A stretch of DNA of 64,000 nucleotides, taken from Pseudomonas monteilii NBRC 103158 = DSM 14164. GTDB lineage: Bacteria; Pseudomonadota; Gammaproteobacteria; Pseudomonadales; Pseudomonadaceae. The notes beneath the pieces are model-generated. The model did not search any database and was not told the origin of the DNA. It was given only the letters and a program-made list of their open reading frames with translations. How positions within the stretch are numbered: position 1 is the first letter of the stretch; every line of letters begins with the position of its first letter. The position numbers and the translations under genes were made by a program. The DNA is taken from assembly GCF_000730605.1 (NCBI RefSeq), contig NZ_BBIS01000038.1:1-64000 (forward strand), read 5' to 3'. Shown one piece after another: positions 47,345 through 55,820 of the stretch.

Positions 47345-48259
47345 TCAGATTTCGGTATCACAGGCTATCAACTGCCTGACCAACCCCTGCGCTAACGGCG
47401 ACAAGCCATAACCCACCCGGCTCACCACACCATAGCGGGTATAGAACGTCTCCTCCTGCTCCGGCGTCAGGTCCGCCAGCTTCAACGCCACCAGTCCCCG
47501 TTCCATCTCATATGGCCGCAAATTGGCATTGCAGGCAATGCCGATGGTGTCCGAATGCATCACTACATTCAGCAGCGCATAGCCATGCTCGCACTCCACC
47601 GATGGCAGGAAGTCCTGCCGCCCGCTCAGGTCGCTGAGGATTTTGCGGATATTCGGCGGCCTGAAGGTCGTGGCCAGCGGGTAGTCGAACAGGTCACGCG
47701 CCTGCACGCTCTCCTGTTCGGTCAGTGGGTGCCCGGCGCGGCAGCAGAAATGCCAGCGTTGCGGGGCCAGCTTGTGCACTTGGTAATCCGGGTCGGACTC
47801 GAACTGGCGGGTGTCGGCAACAAAGAACTCGATCTCTTCGGCAACCAGCTTGCGGTTCAGCGCCTGCCAGTTGTCCACCTGAAAGCAGGTGCGCGCCGCC
47901 GGGTACTCGGCCACGAAGCGCGCCACCGCCCGTGGCACCAACCCTCCGGCCGGTGCCGGGCCGGAGCCGAAGCGCACCACGCCCGTGGTGGCGCCGTTGA
48001 ACTGGTGGATTTCGTTGACCAGGTTGTGCGCCCCATGCACCAGCCGCCGCGAATGCTCCAGCACCAACAAGCCTTGGCGGGTGGGCGCCAGCTCCTTGCT
48101 GGCGCGGTCCACCAGGCGGCAGCCAATGTTGTGCTCCAAAGTCTGGATGCTGCGGCTGAACGCCGATTGTGACAGGTTCACGGCAGCCGCAGCGGCCACG
48201 AAACTGCGGTGCTCGACAAGGGCGATGTAGTGGCGCAACTGACGCAGATCGATATGCAT
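47345..48259 (-). CDS. sftR: LysR-type regulator SftR
   Basis: 304 residues. N-terminal HTH (LRQLRHYIALVEHRSFVAAAAAVNLSQSAFSRSIQTLE) and a C-terminal effector domain (~90-300). In P. putida S-313, SftR activates the sulfate-ester genes under sulfur starvation; placement here between atsRK and the divergent sftP-astA agrees with that. The family is certain and the name rests on context and recall. Its operators are probably the two inverted repeats in the adjacent divergent region. Confidence 0.86.
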   Translation of the reverse strand: MHIDLRQLRHYIALVEHRSFVAAAAAVNLSQSAFSRSIQTLEHNIGCRLVDRASKELAPTRQGLLVLEHSRRLVHGAHNLVNEIHQFNGATTGVVRFGSGPAPAGGLVPRAVARFVAEYPAARTCFQVDNWQALNRKLVAEEIEFFVADTRQFESDPDYQVHKLAPQRWHFCCRAGHPLTEQESVQARDLFDYPLATTFRPPNIRKILSDLSGRQDFLPSVECEHGYALLNVVMHSDTIGIACNANLRPYEMERGLVALKLADLTPEQEETFYTRYGVVSRVGYGLSPLAQGLVRQLIACDTEI

Positions 48260-48451
48260 TTTCTACATTAAAACCTTCGGTCAAATGCAATTGCTGACAA
48301 GGGTGAGTCCCCTTATAAAGGGAGTTGCTTATTCCACTAAATATGAATTACAAATATTTATATCACTTAAAAGAATATAAGCCCGACTGACCGCGATTCG
48401 GTTCCGCCAACGGAAATGCTCGCCAGGGCCCATGCCTCAAGGAGCATTTGC
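48260..48451. promoter_or_regulatory. Divergent sftR / sftP promoter region with two palindromes
   Basis: 192 bp, very AT-rich toward sftP. CCCTT-ATA-AAGGG occupies 48310-48322. TAAATAT and ATATTTA (48338-48344, 48354-48360) form a second inverted repeat with a 9-bp spacer. Both suit LysR-family binding upstream of the promoter of sftP. Confidence 0.55.
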
Positions 48452-50788
48452 ATGTCCGGACTTTCCCGTTGGCCTGCGCGCGCGTCGCGTTTAACCTTGC
48501 AACCCTTGGCCGCTGGCGTGCTGCTGGCGGCGTCCTCTGGCAGCTTCGCCGAAGAACCGGTCAGTGCCACCCCGGCAGTGGAACAGGAAGCCAAGCTTGG
48601 CACTGTCACGGTCAATGCCCGCCGCCGCGAAGAAACCGCGCAGAGCGTGCCTACGCCGATCAGCGTGCTCGACAGCGAGACACTGGAAACCCAGCGCATC
48701 TACCGTGTGCAGGATCTGCAACAGCTGGTGCCCAGCACCAACGTCGCCTATGTGCATGCCCGCCAGTCGAGCATCTCGATTCGCGGCCTGGGCAACAACC
48801 CGGCCAGCGATGGTTTGGAGGGCAGCGTCGGCATCTATCTGGATAACGTCTACCTCGGTCGCCCCGGCATGGCGGTGTTCGACCTGCTGGACGTGGAGCA
48901 ACTGGAGGTGCTGCGCGGCCCGCAGGGCACGCTGTTCGGCAAGAACACCACCGCCGGGGTGCTGAACATCACCACGCGCAAGCCCACCTTCCACCGCGAG
49001 GGCAGCATCCAGCAGTCGATTGGCGAAGACGGCTACCTGCAAACGCAAGGCAGCTTCTCGGGGCCGATCAGCGAGACCTTGGCCGGGCGTATCAGTGCCT
49101 ACCGCACCGAAGATGATGGCTATGTGAAGAACATCCACAACGGCGCCGACCTCAACGGAGGCAAGCGCCAGGGCTTTCGTACGCAGTTGCTGTTCAAGCC
49201 CAGCGACACCTTCAACCTGCGCTGGATCGGCGAGTACAACGAAGAAGACTCCAACAACGGCATCCTCAGCCTGTACAGCACCGGCCCCACCATCAATGGC
49301 GTCAACCGCTACGAAAGCCTGGCCGCCCAGGCGGGCGCGACACTGGTGTCGGGCAAGGACCGCAAGGTCAATTTCGACGCCGACCAGCAAGTAACGGTGT
49401 TCCAGGGCGGCACCTCGGTGGAGGCCAACTGGACGTTGCCCAACGATTTCACCCTGACTTCGATCACCGCCTACCGCTGGTGGGACTTCACCCCGCGCAA
49501 CGACGATGGCCTGAACGTGCCGGTGTTCTACAACGCCGGGGTATCGGTACGTGACAAGCAGTACTCGCAGGAAATCCGCCTGGCTTCGCCCACCGGTGGC
49601 GCCTTCGACTATGTGCTGGGGGCGTACTACTTCAAGCAGGACCTGGACAACAAGTCCTTCACTTATTACGGACCGCAGGCGGATGTCTGGAACCTGACGC
49701 CCGCTGGTGCCTTGAACAATGTCGACACCATCGGCAACGGCCACATCGACACCGACAGCTACGCGCTGTTCGCCCAAGGCACCTGGCATGTCACCGATCG
49801 TCTGGATTTCACTGCCGGCATTCGCGGTACCTATGAGGAGAAGAGCGCCTGGGTAACCCGCGATGCACCAAGCGGCGGTGCGGCTGTAACGGGTGCTGCT
49901 GCAGCGGCGCGGCAGGCCCGGATAGGGGCCTACGACTCGGGTGACCTCAACCAGTACAGCTTCAGCCCCTCCGGCCTGCTGGGCCTGAGCTACCGCTTCA
50001 ACGAGCAGTTGCTGGGCTACGCCACCCTGACCCACGGCGAGAAGTCGGGCGGCGTCAACCTTACCGTCGGTGCTGCGCCACGGTTGGGTACCGATTCGCT
50101 TCTGGTGGGCACCGAGCGGGTCAACAACGCCGAACTGGGTTTGAAAAGCACCCTGTTCGACGGTCGGCTGCAACTTAACAGCAACCTGTTCTGGGCCGAA
50201 GTACATGGCTACCAGGCCAACGTCTACGACCAGATCAACCGCGTGCAATACCTGGCCAACGCCGGCCGCGTGCGGTCGCGCGGGCTGGAGTTCGAGGCCA
50301 CGGCGCTGCCGATCCGCGGGCTTACCGTCAACTTCAACGGCTCGTGGAACGATGTGCGCTACACCGAGTACAAGGACGCCCCGTGCCCACCTGAGGTGAG
50401 CCTGGCCAATGCCACCGCCACCTGCGACCTGTCCGGCCACCAGGTGGTCGGTGCCTCCAAGTACATCGCCAACCTCAACACCCAATACAAATGGCAGGCC
50501 ACCGAGCACGTAGAACCCTACGTCACTGCCAGCTACGCCTTCCGCTCGAAGGCGGTGGGCACCATCGACGATTCCGATTTCGGCCAGATCCCCAGCTACG
50601 CGCTGGTCAACCTTTCAGCCGGTGTGCGCCTGGACCAGGGCGACGGCGTGGTCGACCTGTCGCTGTGGGTGAAAAACGCCGGCGACAAAACCTATTTCAC
50701 CAGCCTGTGGAACTCCGCCAACGGTGGCTATGCCGGTGTACTCGGCACCCCGCGCACCTTCGGCGCAACTGCCCGTTACGACTTCTGA
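48452..50788 (+). CDS. sftP: TonB-dependent outer-membrane receptor SftP
   Basis: 778 residues from ATG 48452 (AAGGAG upstream). Signal peptide to ~residue 34 (ASSGSFA). A plug domain follows (GTVTVNARRREETAQSVPTPISVL to VLRGPQGTLFGKNTTAGVLNITTRKP), then a 22-strand beta-barrel ending in the outer-membrane terminal Phe (FGATARYDF). The barrel is of the IroN/vanillate-type TonB family rather than a clear siderophore receptor. Context (sftR upstream, arylsulfotransferase downstream) indicates uptake of sulfate esters. Forms an operon with astA, 17 bp apart. Confidence 0.9.
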   Translation: MSGLSRWPARASRLTLQPLAAGVLLAASSGSFAEEPVSATPAVEQEAKLGTVTVNARRREETAQSVPTPISVLDSETLETQRIYRVQDLQQLVPSTNVAYVHARQSSISIRGLGNNPASDGLEGSVGIYLDNVYLGRPGMAVFDLLDVEQLEVLRGPQGTLFGKNTTAGVLNITTRKPTFHREGSIQQSIGEDGYLQTQGSFSGPISETLAGRISAYRTEDDGYVKNIHNGADLNGGKRQGFRTQLLFKPSDTFNLRWIGEYNEEDSNNGILSLYSTGPTINGVNRYESLAAQAGATLVSGKDRKVNFDADQQVTVFQGGTSVEANWTLPNDFTLTSITAYRWWDFTPRNDDGLNVPVFYNAGVSVRDKQYSQEIRLASPTGGAFDYVLGAYYFKQDLDNKSFTYYGPQADVWNLTPAGALNNVDTIGNGHIDTDSYALFAQGTWHVTDRLDFTAGIRGTYEEKSAWVTRDAPSGGAAVTGAAAAARQARIGAYDSGDLNQYSFSPSGLLGLSYRFNEQLLGYATLTHGEKSGGVNLTVGAAPRLGTDSLLVGTERVNNAELGLKSTLFDGRLQLNSNLFWAEVHGYQANVYDQINRVQYLANAGRVRSRGLEFEATALPIRGLTVNFNGSWNDVRYTEYKDAPCPPEVSLANATATCDLSGHQVVGASKYIANLNTQYKWQATEHVEPYVTASYAFRSKAVGTIDDSDFGQIPSYALVNLSAGVRLDQGDGVVDLSLWVKNAGDKTYFTSLWNSANGGYAGVLGTPRTFGATARYDF

Positions 50789-50805
50789 GCACAAGGAGCT
50801 TTGCC

Positions 50806-52482
50806 ATGAATGCCAAGACTGAAACCCCTGCATTGCCTGAGGGCGCCTGCCTGACCGCGAAAGTGCCGGAACGCGACGAAACGCTGCTCGGTGACGTGGT
50901 GGTCAACCCCTACCGGCTGGCACCGCTGACCGCGATTATCCGCGACGGTGGGCGCAGCCTGAGTGCCGCGCATGTACGCGTGCTGGGGCGCGGGGAGCGC
51001 GGGGTGGACATCGTCTATGACGTGTCTGATCGCTCATTGTGGACCTACGGCGGCATCCCGGTGTTTGGCCTGTACCCGGACCACGTCAACCAGGTGGAGG
51101 TGACCTACAAGCTGGACGGCGAGCGTATTCGCCAGCAGTACCAGATCTACGCCCCGGCCGTGCGCCTGCCGGTGGTGGCGAAGCAGACCGCCGCGTTGCC
51201 GGAAGTGGAACCGATCAAGGTGGCGTCGGGTTTTGAAAAGCGCCTTTACCTCTTCAACCACTTGCAGGGTGACATCCCGGGTGGCCGTGCCTTCAAGTGG
51301 AACGCCCTGGGCGGTGCGGCAGAGTGGGACCAGGTGGGCAACAACTGGATCGCCGACAGCAACGGCGATGTGCGCTGGTATCTGGACATCGAGCAGATCC
51401 ACGATTCCAACCGCCGCGATGGACTGGGCGGCACCATGGGCTTCCAGCAGACCCGCGATGGCAAGCTGATCTGGGGCCAGGGCCAGACCTATTCCAAGTG
51501 CGACCTGCTGGGTCGGCGTATCTGGCAGCGCTCGCTGCCCGACAAGTTCGCCGATTTCTCCCATGAAATCCGCGAGACCACCAATGGCACTTATCTGCTG
51601 CGGGTGGGTACCAGCGACTATCGCCGTCCGGACGGTAAGCGCGTACGTTCGATCCGTGACCACATCATCGAGGTTAACGAGGCCGGGGATGTGCTGGACT
51701 TCTGGGACCTCAACCAGATCCTCGATCCGTATCGAGGCGACTTGCTGGAAACCTTGGGCAAGGCCGCCATTCAGTTGCCGGAAGGGGTGCAGAAGCAAGA
51801 CGAGCGGCTGGCAAATGAACTGGCCGAAGGTGATTTGCCCTTTGGTGACACCCCCGGCGTGGGCACCGGGCGCAACTGGGCGCACGTCAATGCCATCGAC
51901 TACGACGCCGATGACGACAGCATCATCGTTTCAGCACGGCACCAGGGCGTGGCGAAGATCGGCCGCGACAAGCAGGTGAAATGGATCCTTGCCTCGCCCC
52001 AAGGCTGGCCGCAGCATCTGCGTGAAAAGGTACTGAAACCGGTCGAAAGCGAAGGTTTCGACTGGTCGTGGACCCAGCACACGGCCTGGCTGACCGGCAA
52101 GGGTACGCTGACCGTGTTCGACAATGGCTGGGGCCGTGACTTTGCACCGACCAAGCTGAGCGGCAACTACAGCCGGGCAGTGGAATACCGCATCGACGAG
52201 GCCAAGGGCACGGTCGAGCAGGTGTGGGAGTACGGTAAGGAGCGCGGTGATGAGTGGTACAGCCCGGTCACTTCGGTGGTGGCTTACCGGCCGGAGACCG
52301 ATACCCAGTTCATCTACTCGGCATCGGTAAACTTCCTGACGCCGGACAAGTTGACCACGACCGTGCTCAACGAAGTGCGGCGTGGGACCCAGGAGGTGCT
52401 GGTGGAGTTGAAGGTGCACAGCCGTCAGCCGGGCAGTGTCGGCTACCGGGCACTGGTGATCGACCTGGCCAAGGCCTTCTGA
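50806..52482 (+). CDS. astA: Aryl-sulfate sulfotransferase AstA
   Basis: 558 residues. Transfers a sulfuryl group from one aryl sulfate to another phenol without PAPS, by a ping-pong mechanism through a sulfo-histidine. Candidate active-site residues line up with the E. coli ASST set: His253 (FSHEIRET), His360 (WAHVNAID), Arg378-His379 (SARHQGV) and His425 (TQHTAWL). Unlike E. coli ASST there is no signal peptide, so it should be cytoplasmic. The beta-propeller repeats are evident. Co-transcribed with sftP. Confidence 0.92.
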   Translation: MNAKTETPALPEGACLTAKVPERDETLLGDVVVNPYRLAPLTAIIRDGGRSLSAAHVRVLGRGERGVDIVYDVSDRSLWTYGGIPVFGLYPDHVNQVEVTYKLDGERIRQQYQIYAPAVRLPVVAKQTAALPEVEPIKVASGFEKRLYLFNHLQGDIPGGRAFKWNALGGAAEWDQVGNNWIADSNGDVRWYLDIEQIHDSNRRDGLGGTMGFQQTRDGKLIWGQGQTYSKCDLLGRRIWQRSLPDKFADFSHEIRETTNGTYLLRVGTSDYRRPDGKRVRSIRDHIIEVNEAGDVLDFWDLNQILDPYRGDLLETLGKAAIQLPEGVQKQDERLANELAEGDLPFGDTPGVGTGRNWAHVNAIDYDADDDSIIVSARHQGVAKIGRDKQVKWILASPQGWPQHLREKVLKPVESEGFDWSWTQHTAWLTGKGTLTVFDNGWGRDFAPTKLSGNYSRAVEYRIDEAKGTVEQVWEYGKERGDEWYSPVTSVVAYRPETDTQFIYSASVNFLTPDKLTTTVLNEVRRGTQEVLVELKVHSRQPGSVGYRALVIDLAKAF

Positions 52483-52524
52483 GCTCGGTAGGCCTGACGT
52501 AATTTTTGTGTTGATACGTACATC

Positions 52525-52546
52525 GAGCGCCGCCCGCGCGGCGCTC
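52525..52546 (+). terminator. Hairpin after sftP-astA operon
   Basis: GAGCGCCGC (52525-52533) pairs perfectly with GCGGCGCTC (52538-52546) across a 4-nt loop, 43 bases past the astA stop. No U-tract follows. Confidence 0.5.
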
Positions 52547-52599
52547 AGTCTCACAGGCGCAAAAGCTGTTATGGCAAGCGCCAAACTTTCACATTTCCC

Positions 52600-52778
52600 A
52601 CCGCTCGATCGTCTAACCTGAAGCGACATTTCCGGACGGACTGTTCAACCATTCGTTCTTTTTTTCGAACAGCCTATTGTCCAACACCCCAGCAGCCGCT
52701 TAGCATTCGTTTGAGATTTCAAACGCTCGATGCCCTGCCTTGGGCGCTTTTCAACAATCAACAATTCGGGAAGCCGAC
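52600..52778 (+). promoter_or_regulatory. davD upstream region with inverted repeats
   Basis: Contains CTGTTC...GAACAG (52641-52672) and the palindrome GTTTGA-GATT-TCAAAC (52709-52724), about 55 bases before the davD start. Position suits an operator for the regulator of 5-aminovalerate/glutarate catabolism, whose identity cannot be read here. No gene is visible in the whole 52483-52778 gap. Confidence 0.4.
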
Positions 52779-54221
52779 ATGCAGCTCAAAGACGCTCAGT
52801 TGTTCCGCCAGCAAGCCTACATCAATGGTGAGTGGCTGGATGCGGACAACGGCCAGACCATCAAGGTGACCAACCCGGCCACCGGTGAAGTCATCGGTAC
52901 CGTGCCGAAGATGGGCACCGCGGAAACCCGCCGCGCCATCGAAGCCGCCGACAAGGCCCTGCCGGCCTGGCGTGCCCTGACCGCCAAAGAGCGTTCGGCC
53001 AAGCTGCGTCGCTGGTTCGAACTGATGATCGAGAACCAGGACGACCTGGCTCGCCTGATGACCACCGAACAAGGCAAGCCACTGGCCGAAGCCAAGGGCG
53101 AAATCGCCTACGCCGCCTCGTTCATCGAGTGGTTCGCCGAAGAAGCCAAGCGCGTCTACGGTGACACCATCCCTGGCCACCAGCCAGACAAGCGTCTGAT
53201 CGTTATCAAGCAGCCAATCGGCGTTACCGCGGCCATCACCCCGTGGAACTTCCCGGCCGCCATGATCACCCGTAAAGCCGGCCCGGCCCTGGCCGCTGGC
53301 TGCACCATGGTGCTCAAGCCTGCCTCGCAAACCCCATACTCCGCCCTGGCCCTGGTCGAGCTGGCCCACCGTGCCGGTATCCCGGCTGGCGTGCTGAGCG
53401 TCGTTACCGGCAGCGCTGGCGAAGTGGGCGGCGAATTGACCGGTAACTCCCTGGTACGCAAGCTGTCCTTCACCGGCTCGACCGAAATCGGTCGCCAGCT
53501 GATGGAAGAATGCGCCAAGGACATCAAGAAGGTTTCCCTGGAGCTGGGTGGCAACGCCCCGTTCATCGTGTTTGACGACGCCGACCTGGACAAGGCGGTC
53601 GAGGGCGCGATCATCTCCAAGTACCGTAACAACGGCCAGACCTGCGTCTGCGCCAACCGTATCTACGTGCAGGACGGCGTCTACGACGCGTTCGCCCAGA
53701 AGCTGGCCGCCGCTGTCGCCAAGCTGAAGATCGGTAACGGCTTGGAAGAAGGCACCACCACTGGCCCGCTGATCGACGGTAAAGCTGTCGCCAAGGTTCA
53801 GGAACACATCGAAGACGCCGTTGGCAAAGGCGCCAAGGTGCTGTCTGGTGGCAAGATCATCGAAGGCAACTTCTTCGAGCCGACCATCCTGGTTGACGTA
53901 CCGAAGACCGCTGCCGTCGCCAAGGAAGAGACCTTCGGCCCACTGGCGCCGCTGTTCCGCTTCAAAGACGAAGCCGAAGTCATCGCCATGTCCAACGACA
54001 CCGAGTTCGGCCTGGCTTCGTACTTCTACGCCCGCGACATGAGCCGTGTGTTCCGTGTTGCCGAAGCCCTGGAATACGGCATGGTGGGTATCAACACCGG
54101 CCTGATCTCCAACGAAGTCGCGCCATTCGGCGGCATCAAGGCTTCGGGCCTGGGCCGCGAAGGTTCCAAGTACGGTATCGAGGACTACCTCGAAATCAAA
54201 TACCTGTGCATCAGCGTCTGA
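52779..54221 (+). CDS. davD: Glutarate/succinate semialdehyde dehydrogenase
   Basis: 480 residues, standard ALDH size (E. coli GabD 482). Oxidises glutarate semialdehyde (or succinate semialdehyde) with NAD(P)+. The catalytic motifs are intact: TPWNFPAAMITRK, LELGGNAPFIVFDDADLD with catalytic Glu, and NNGQTCVCANRIYVQ with the nucleophilic Cys. In P. putida this gene and the following aminotransferase are davD-davT of the 5-aminovalerate branch of lysine degradation. A terminator lies between them, so they may also be separately transcribed. Codon use is strongly biased, suggesting high expression. Confidence 0.94.
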   Translation: MQLKDAQLFRQQAYINGEWLDADNGQTIKVTNPATGEVIGTVPKMGTAETRRAIEAADKALPAWRALTAKERSAKLRRWFELMIENQDDLARLMTTEQGKPLAEAKGEIAYAASFIEWFAEEAKRVYGDTIPGHQPDKRLIVIKQPIGVTAAITPWNFPAAMITRKAGPALAAGCTMVLKPASQTPYSALALVELAHRAGIPAGVLSVVTGSAGEVGGELTGNSLVRKLSFTGSTEIGRQLMEECAKDIKKVSLELGGNAPFIVFDDADLDKAVEGAIISKYRNNGQTCVCANRIYVQDGVYDAFAQKLAAAVAKLKIGNGLEEGTTTGPLIDGKAVAKVQEHIEDAVGKGAKVLSGGKIIEGNFFEPTILVDVPKTAAVAKEETFGPLAPLFRFKDEAEVIAMSNDTEFGLASYFYARDMSRVFRVAEALEYGMVGINTGLISNEVAPFGGIKASGLGREGSKYGIEDYLEIKYLCISV

Positions 54222-54245
54222 TAGCACGGTAAAGGCTTTACCTCT

Positions 54246-54286
54246 GCCAGCGGGGCGCGAGAGCGACGTCTCGCTGGCCTTTTTTA
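54246..54286 (+). terminator. Rho-independent terminator after davD
   Basis: GCCAGCG (54246-54252) pairs with CGCTGGC (54272-54278), with an inner GCGAGA/TCTCGC stem, followed by T6. Confidence 0.85.
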
Positions 54287-54403
54287 CATCGCAGTACCTG
54301 GTGGCCAGGGCGTTTGCGGCAGTCGATCAACGAATACTGTTCGCGAGCACTCCCAGCCACCCCCGAATAAAAGCGCCATTCCTGTCGGCGCAATGAGGGC
54401 ATT

Positions 54404-55681
54404 ATGAGCAAGACCAACGAATCCTTGATGCAACGTCGTGTAGCTGCCGTCCCACGTGGCGTCGGCCAAATCCACCCGATCTTCGTCGACACCGCGAAGA
54501 ACTCGACCGTGATCGACGTTGAAGGCCGCGAACTGATCGACTTCGCCGGCGGCATCGCAGTACTGAACACCGGCCACCTGCACCCGAAAGTGGTTGCAGC
54601 CGTGCAAGATCAGCTGACCAAAGTCAGCCACACCTGCTTCCAGGTGCTGGCCTACGAACCCTACGTAGCGCTGTGCGAAAAGATCAACAAGCTGGTACCA
54701 GGCGACTTCGACAAGAAGACCCTGCTGGTCACCACCGGCTCCGAAGCCGTTGAAAACGCCGTAAAAATCGCCCGTGCTGCCACTGGCCGCGCTGGCGTCA
54801 TCGCCTTCACCGGCGGCTACCACGGCCGTACCATGATGACCCTGGGCCTGACCGGCAAAGTCGTACCGTACTCCGCTGGTATGGGCCTGATGCCAGGCGG
54901 CATCTTCCGCGCCCTGTTCCCGAGCGAACTGCACGGTATCAGCGTTGACGACGCCATCGCCTCGGTCGAGCGCATCTTCAAGAACGACGCCGAGCCACGC
55001 GACATCGCCGCGATCATCCTCGAGCCAGTACAAGGCGAAGGCGGCTTCCTGCCAGCGCCGAAAGAGCTGATGAAGCGTCTGCGCGAGCTGTGCGACAAGC
55101 ACGGTATCCTGCTGATCGCCGACGAAGTACAGACCGGCGCTGGCCGTACTGGTACCTTCTTCGCCATGGAACAGATGGGCGTTGCGCCTGACCTGACCAC
55201 CTTCGCCAAGTCCATCGCTGGCGGCTTCCCGCTGGCCGGTGTGTGCGGCAAGGCCGAGTACATGGACGCCATCGCGCCAGGCGGCCTGGGCGGCACCTAC
55301 GCCGGTTCGCCGATCGCTTGCGCCGCGGCTCTGGCCGTGATCGAAGTGTTCGAAGAAGAAAAACTGCTGGACCGCAGCAAGGCTGTGGGTGAGCGCCTGA
55401 CCACTGGCCTGCGCGAAATCCAGAAGAAGTTCCCGATCATCGGCGACGTCCGTGGTCTGGGCTCGATGATTGCTGTCGAAGTCTTCGAGAAAGGCACTCA
55501 TACCCCGGACGCTGCTGCTGTTGGCCAGGTTGTTGCCAAGGCACGCGACAAGGGTCTGATCCTGCTGTCCTGCGGCACCTACGGCAACGTCCTGCGTATC
55601 CTGGTACCGCTGACTGCTGAAGACGCCCTGCTGGACAAAGGCCTGGCCATCATCGAAGAGTGCTTCGCTGAACTCGCTTGA
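54404..55681 (+). CDS. davT: 5-aminovalerate (4-aminobutyrate) aminotransferase
   Basis: 425 residues, class III PLP aminotransferase. Transfers the amino group of 5-aminovalerate (or GABA) to 2-oxoglutarate, giving the substrate of DavD. The motif VLIIADEVQTGAGRTGTFFAMEQ-like stretch (GILLIADEVQTGAGRTG) and TFAKSIAGGFPLAG with the PLP-binding Lys are present, as is TTGSEAVENAVKIAR. Adjacency to davD makes the lysine-catabolic role likely; activity on GABA is expected too. Confidence 0.94.
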   Translation: MSKTNESLMQRRVAAVPRGVGQIHPIFVDTAKNSTVIDVEGRELIDFAGGIAVLNTGHLHPKVVAAVQDQLTKVSHTCFQVLAYEPYVALCEKINKLVPGDFDKKTLLVTTGSEAVENAVKIARAATGRAGVIAFTGGYHGRTMMTLGLTGKVVPYSAGMGLMPGGIFRALFPSELHGISVDDAIASVERIFKNDAEPRDIAAIILEPVQGEGGFLPAPKELMKRLRELCDKHGILLIADEVQTGAGRTGTFFAMEQMGVAPDLTTFAKSIAGGFPLAGVCGKAEYMDAIAPGGLGGTYAGSPIACAAALAVIEVFEEEKLLDRSKAVGERLTTGLREIQKKFPIIGDVRGLGSMIAVEVFEKGTHTPDAAAVGQVVAKARDKGLILLSCGTYGNVLRILVPLTAEDALLDKGLAIIEECFAELA

Positions 55682-55702
55682 TGTGACGCGCTTCAGAAAA
55701 AA

Positions 55703-55725
55703 CCCGCCTCGGCGGGTTTTTTTTT
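55703..55725 (+). terminator. Rho-independent terminator after davT
   Basis: CCCGCC-TC-GGCGGG stem-loop (55703-55716), preceded by an A-run and followed by nine T, 21 bases past the stop. Confidence 0.93.
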
Positions 55726-55820
55726 GTGCCCAGAAAAGCCCTGGGGCGCTATCGTTAGCGGAGGATTTGCTTTGGAAGCTGCGACGGACTGTGTGTCAGG
55801 CTAATCAGGAGCTGTTGGCG

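Noticed and set aside
48491..50509. Minus-strand open frame of 672 codons opposite sftP
   Set aside because: Shadow of the TonB receptor gene, with no recognisable protein features.
50491..50805. Longer N-terminus for the arylsulfotransferase reading frame
   Set aside because: The extension overlaps the end of sftP in another frame. ATG 50806 is preceded by AAGGAG and fits the family.
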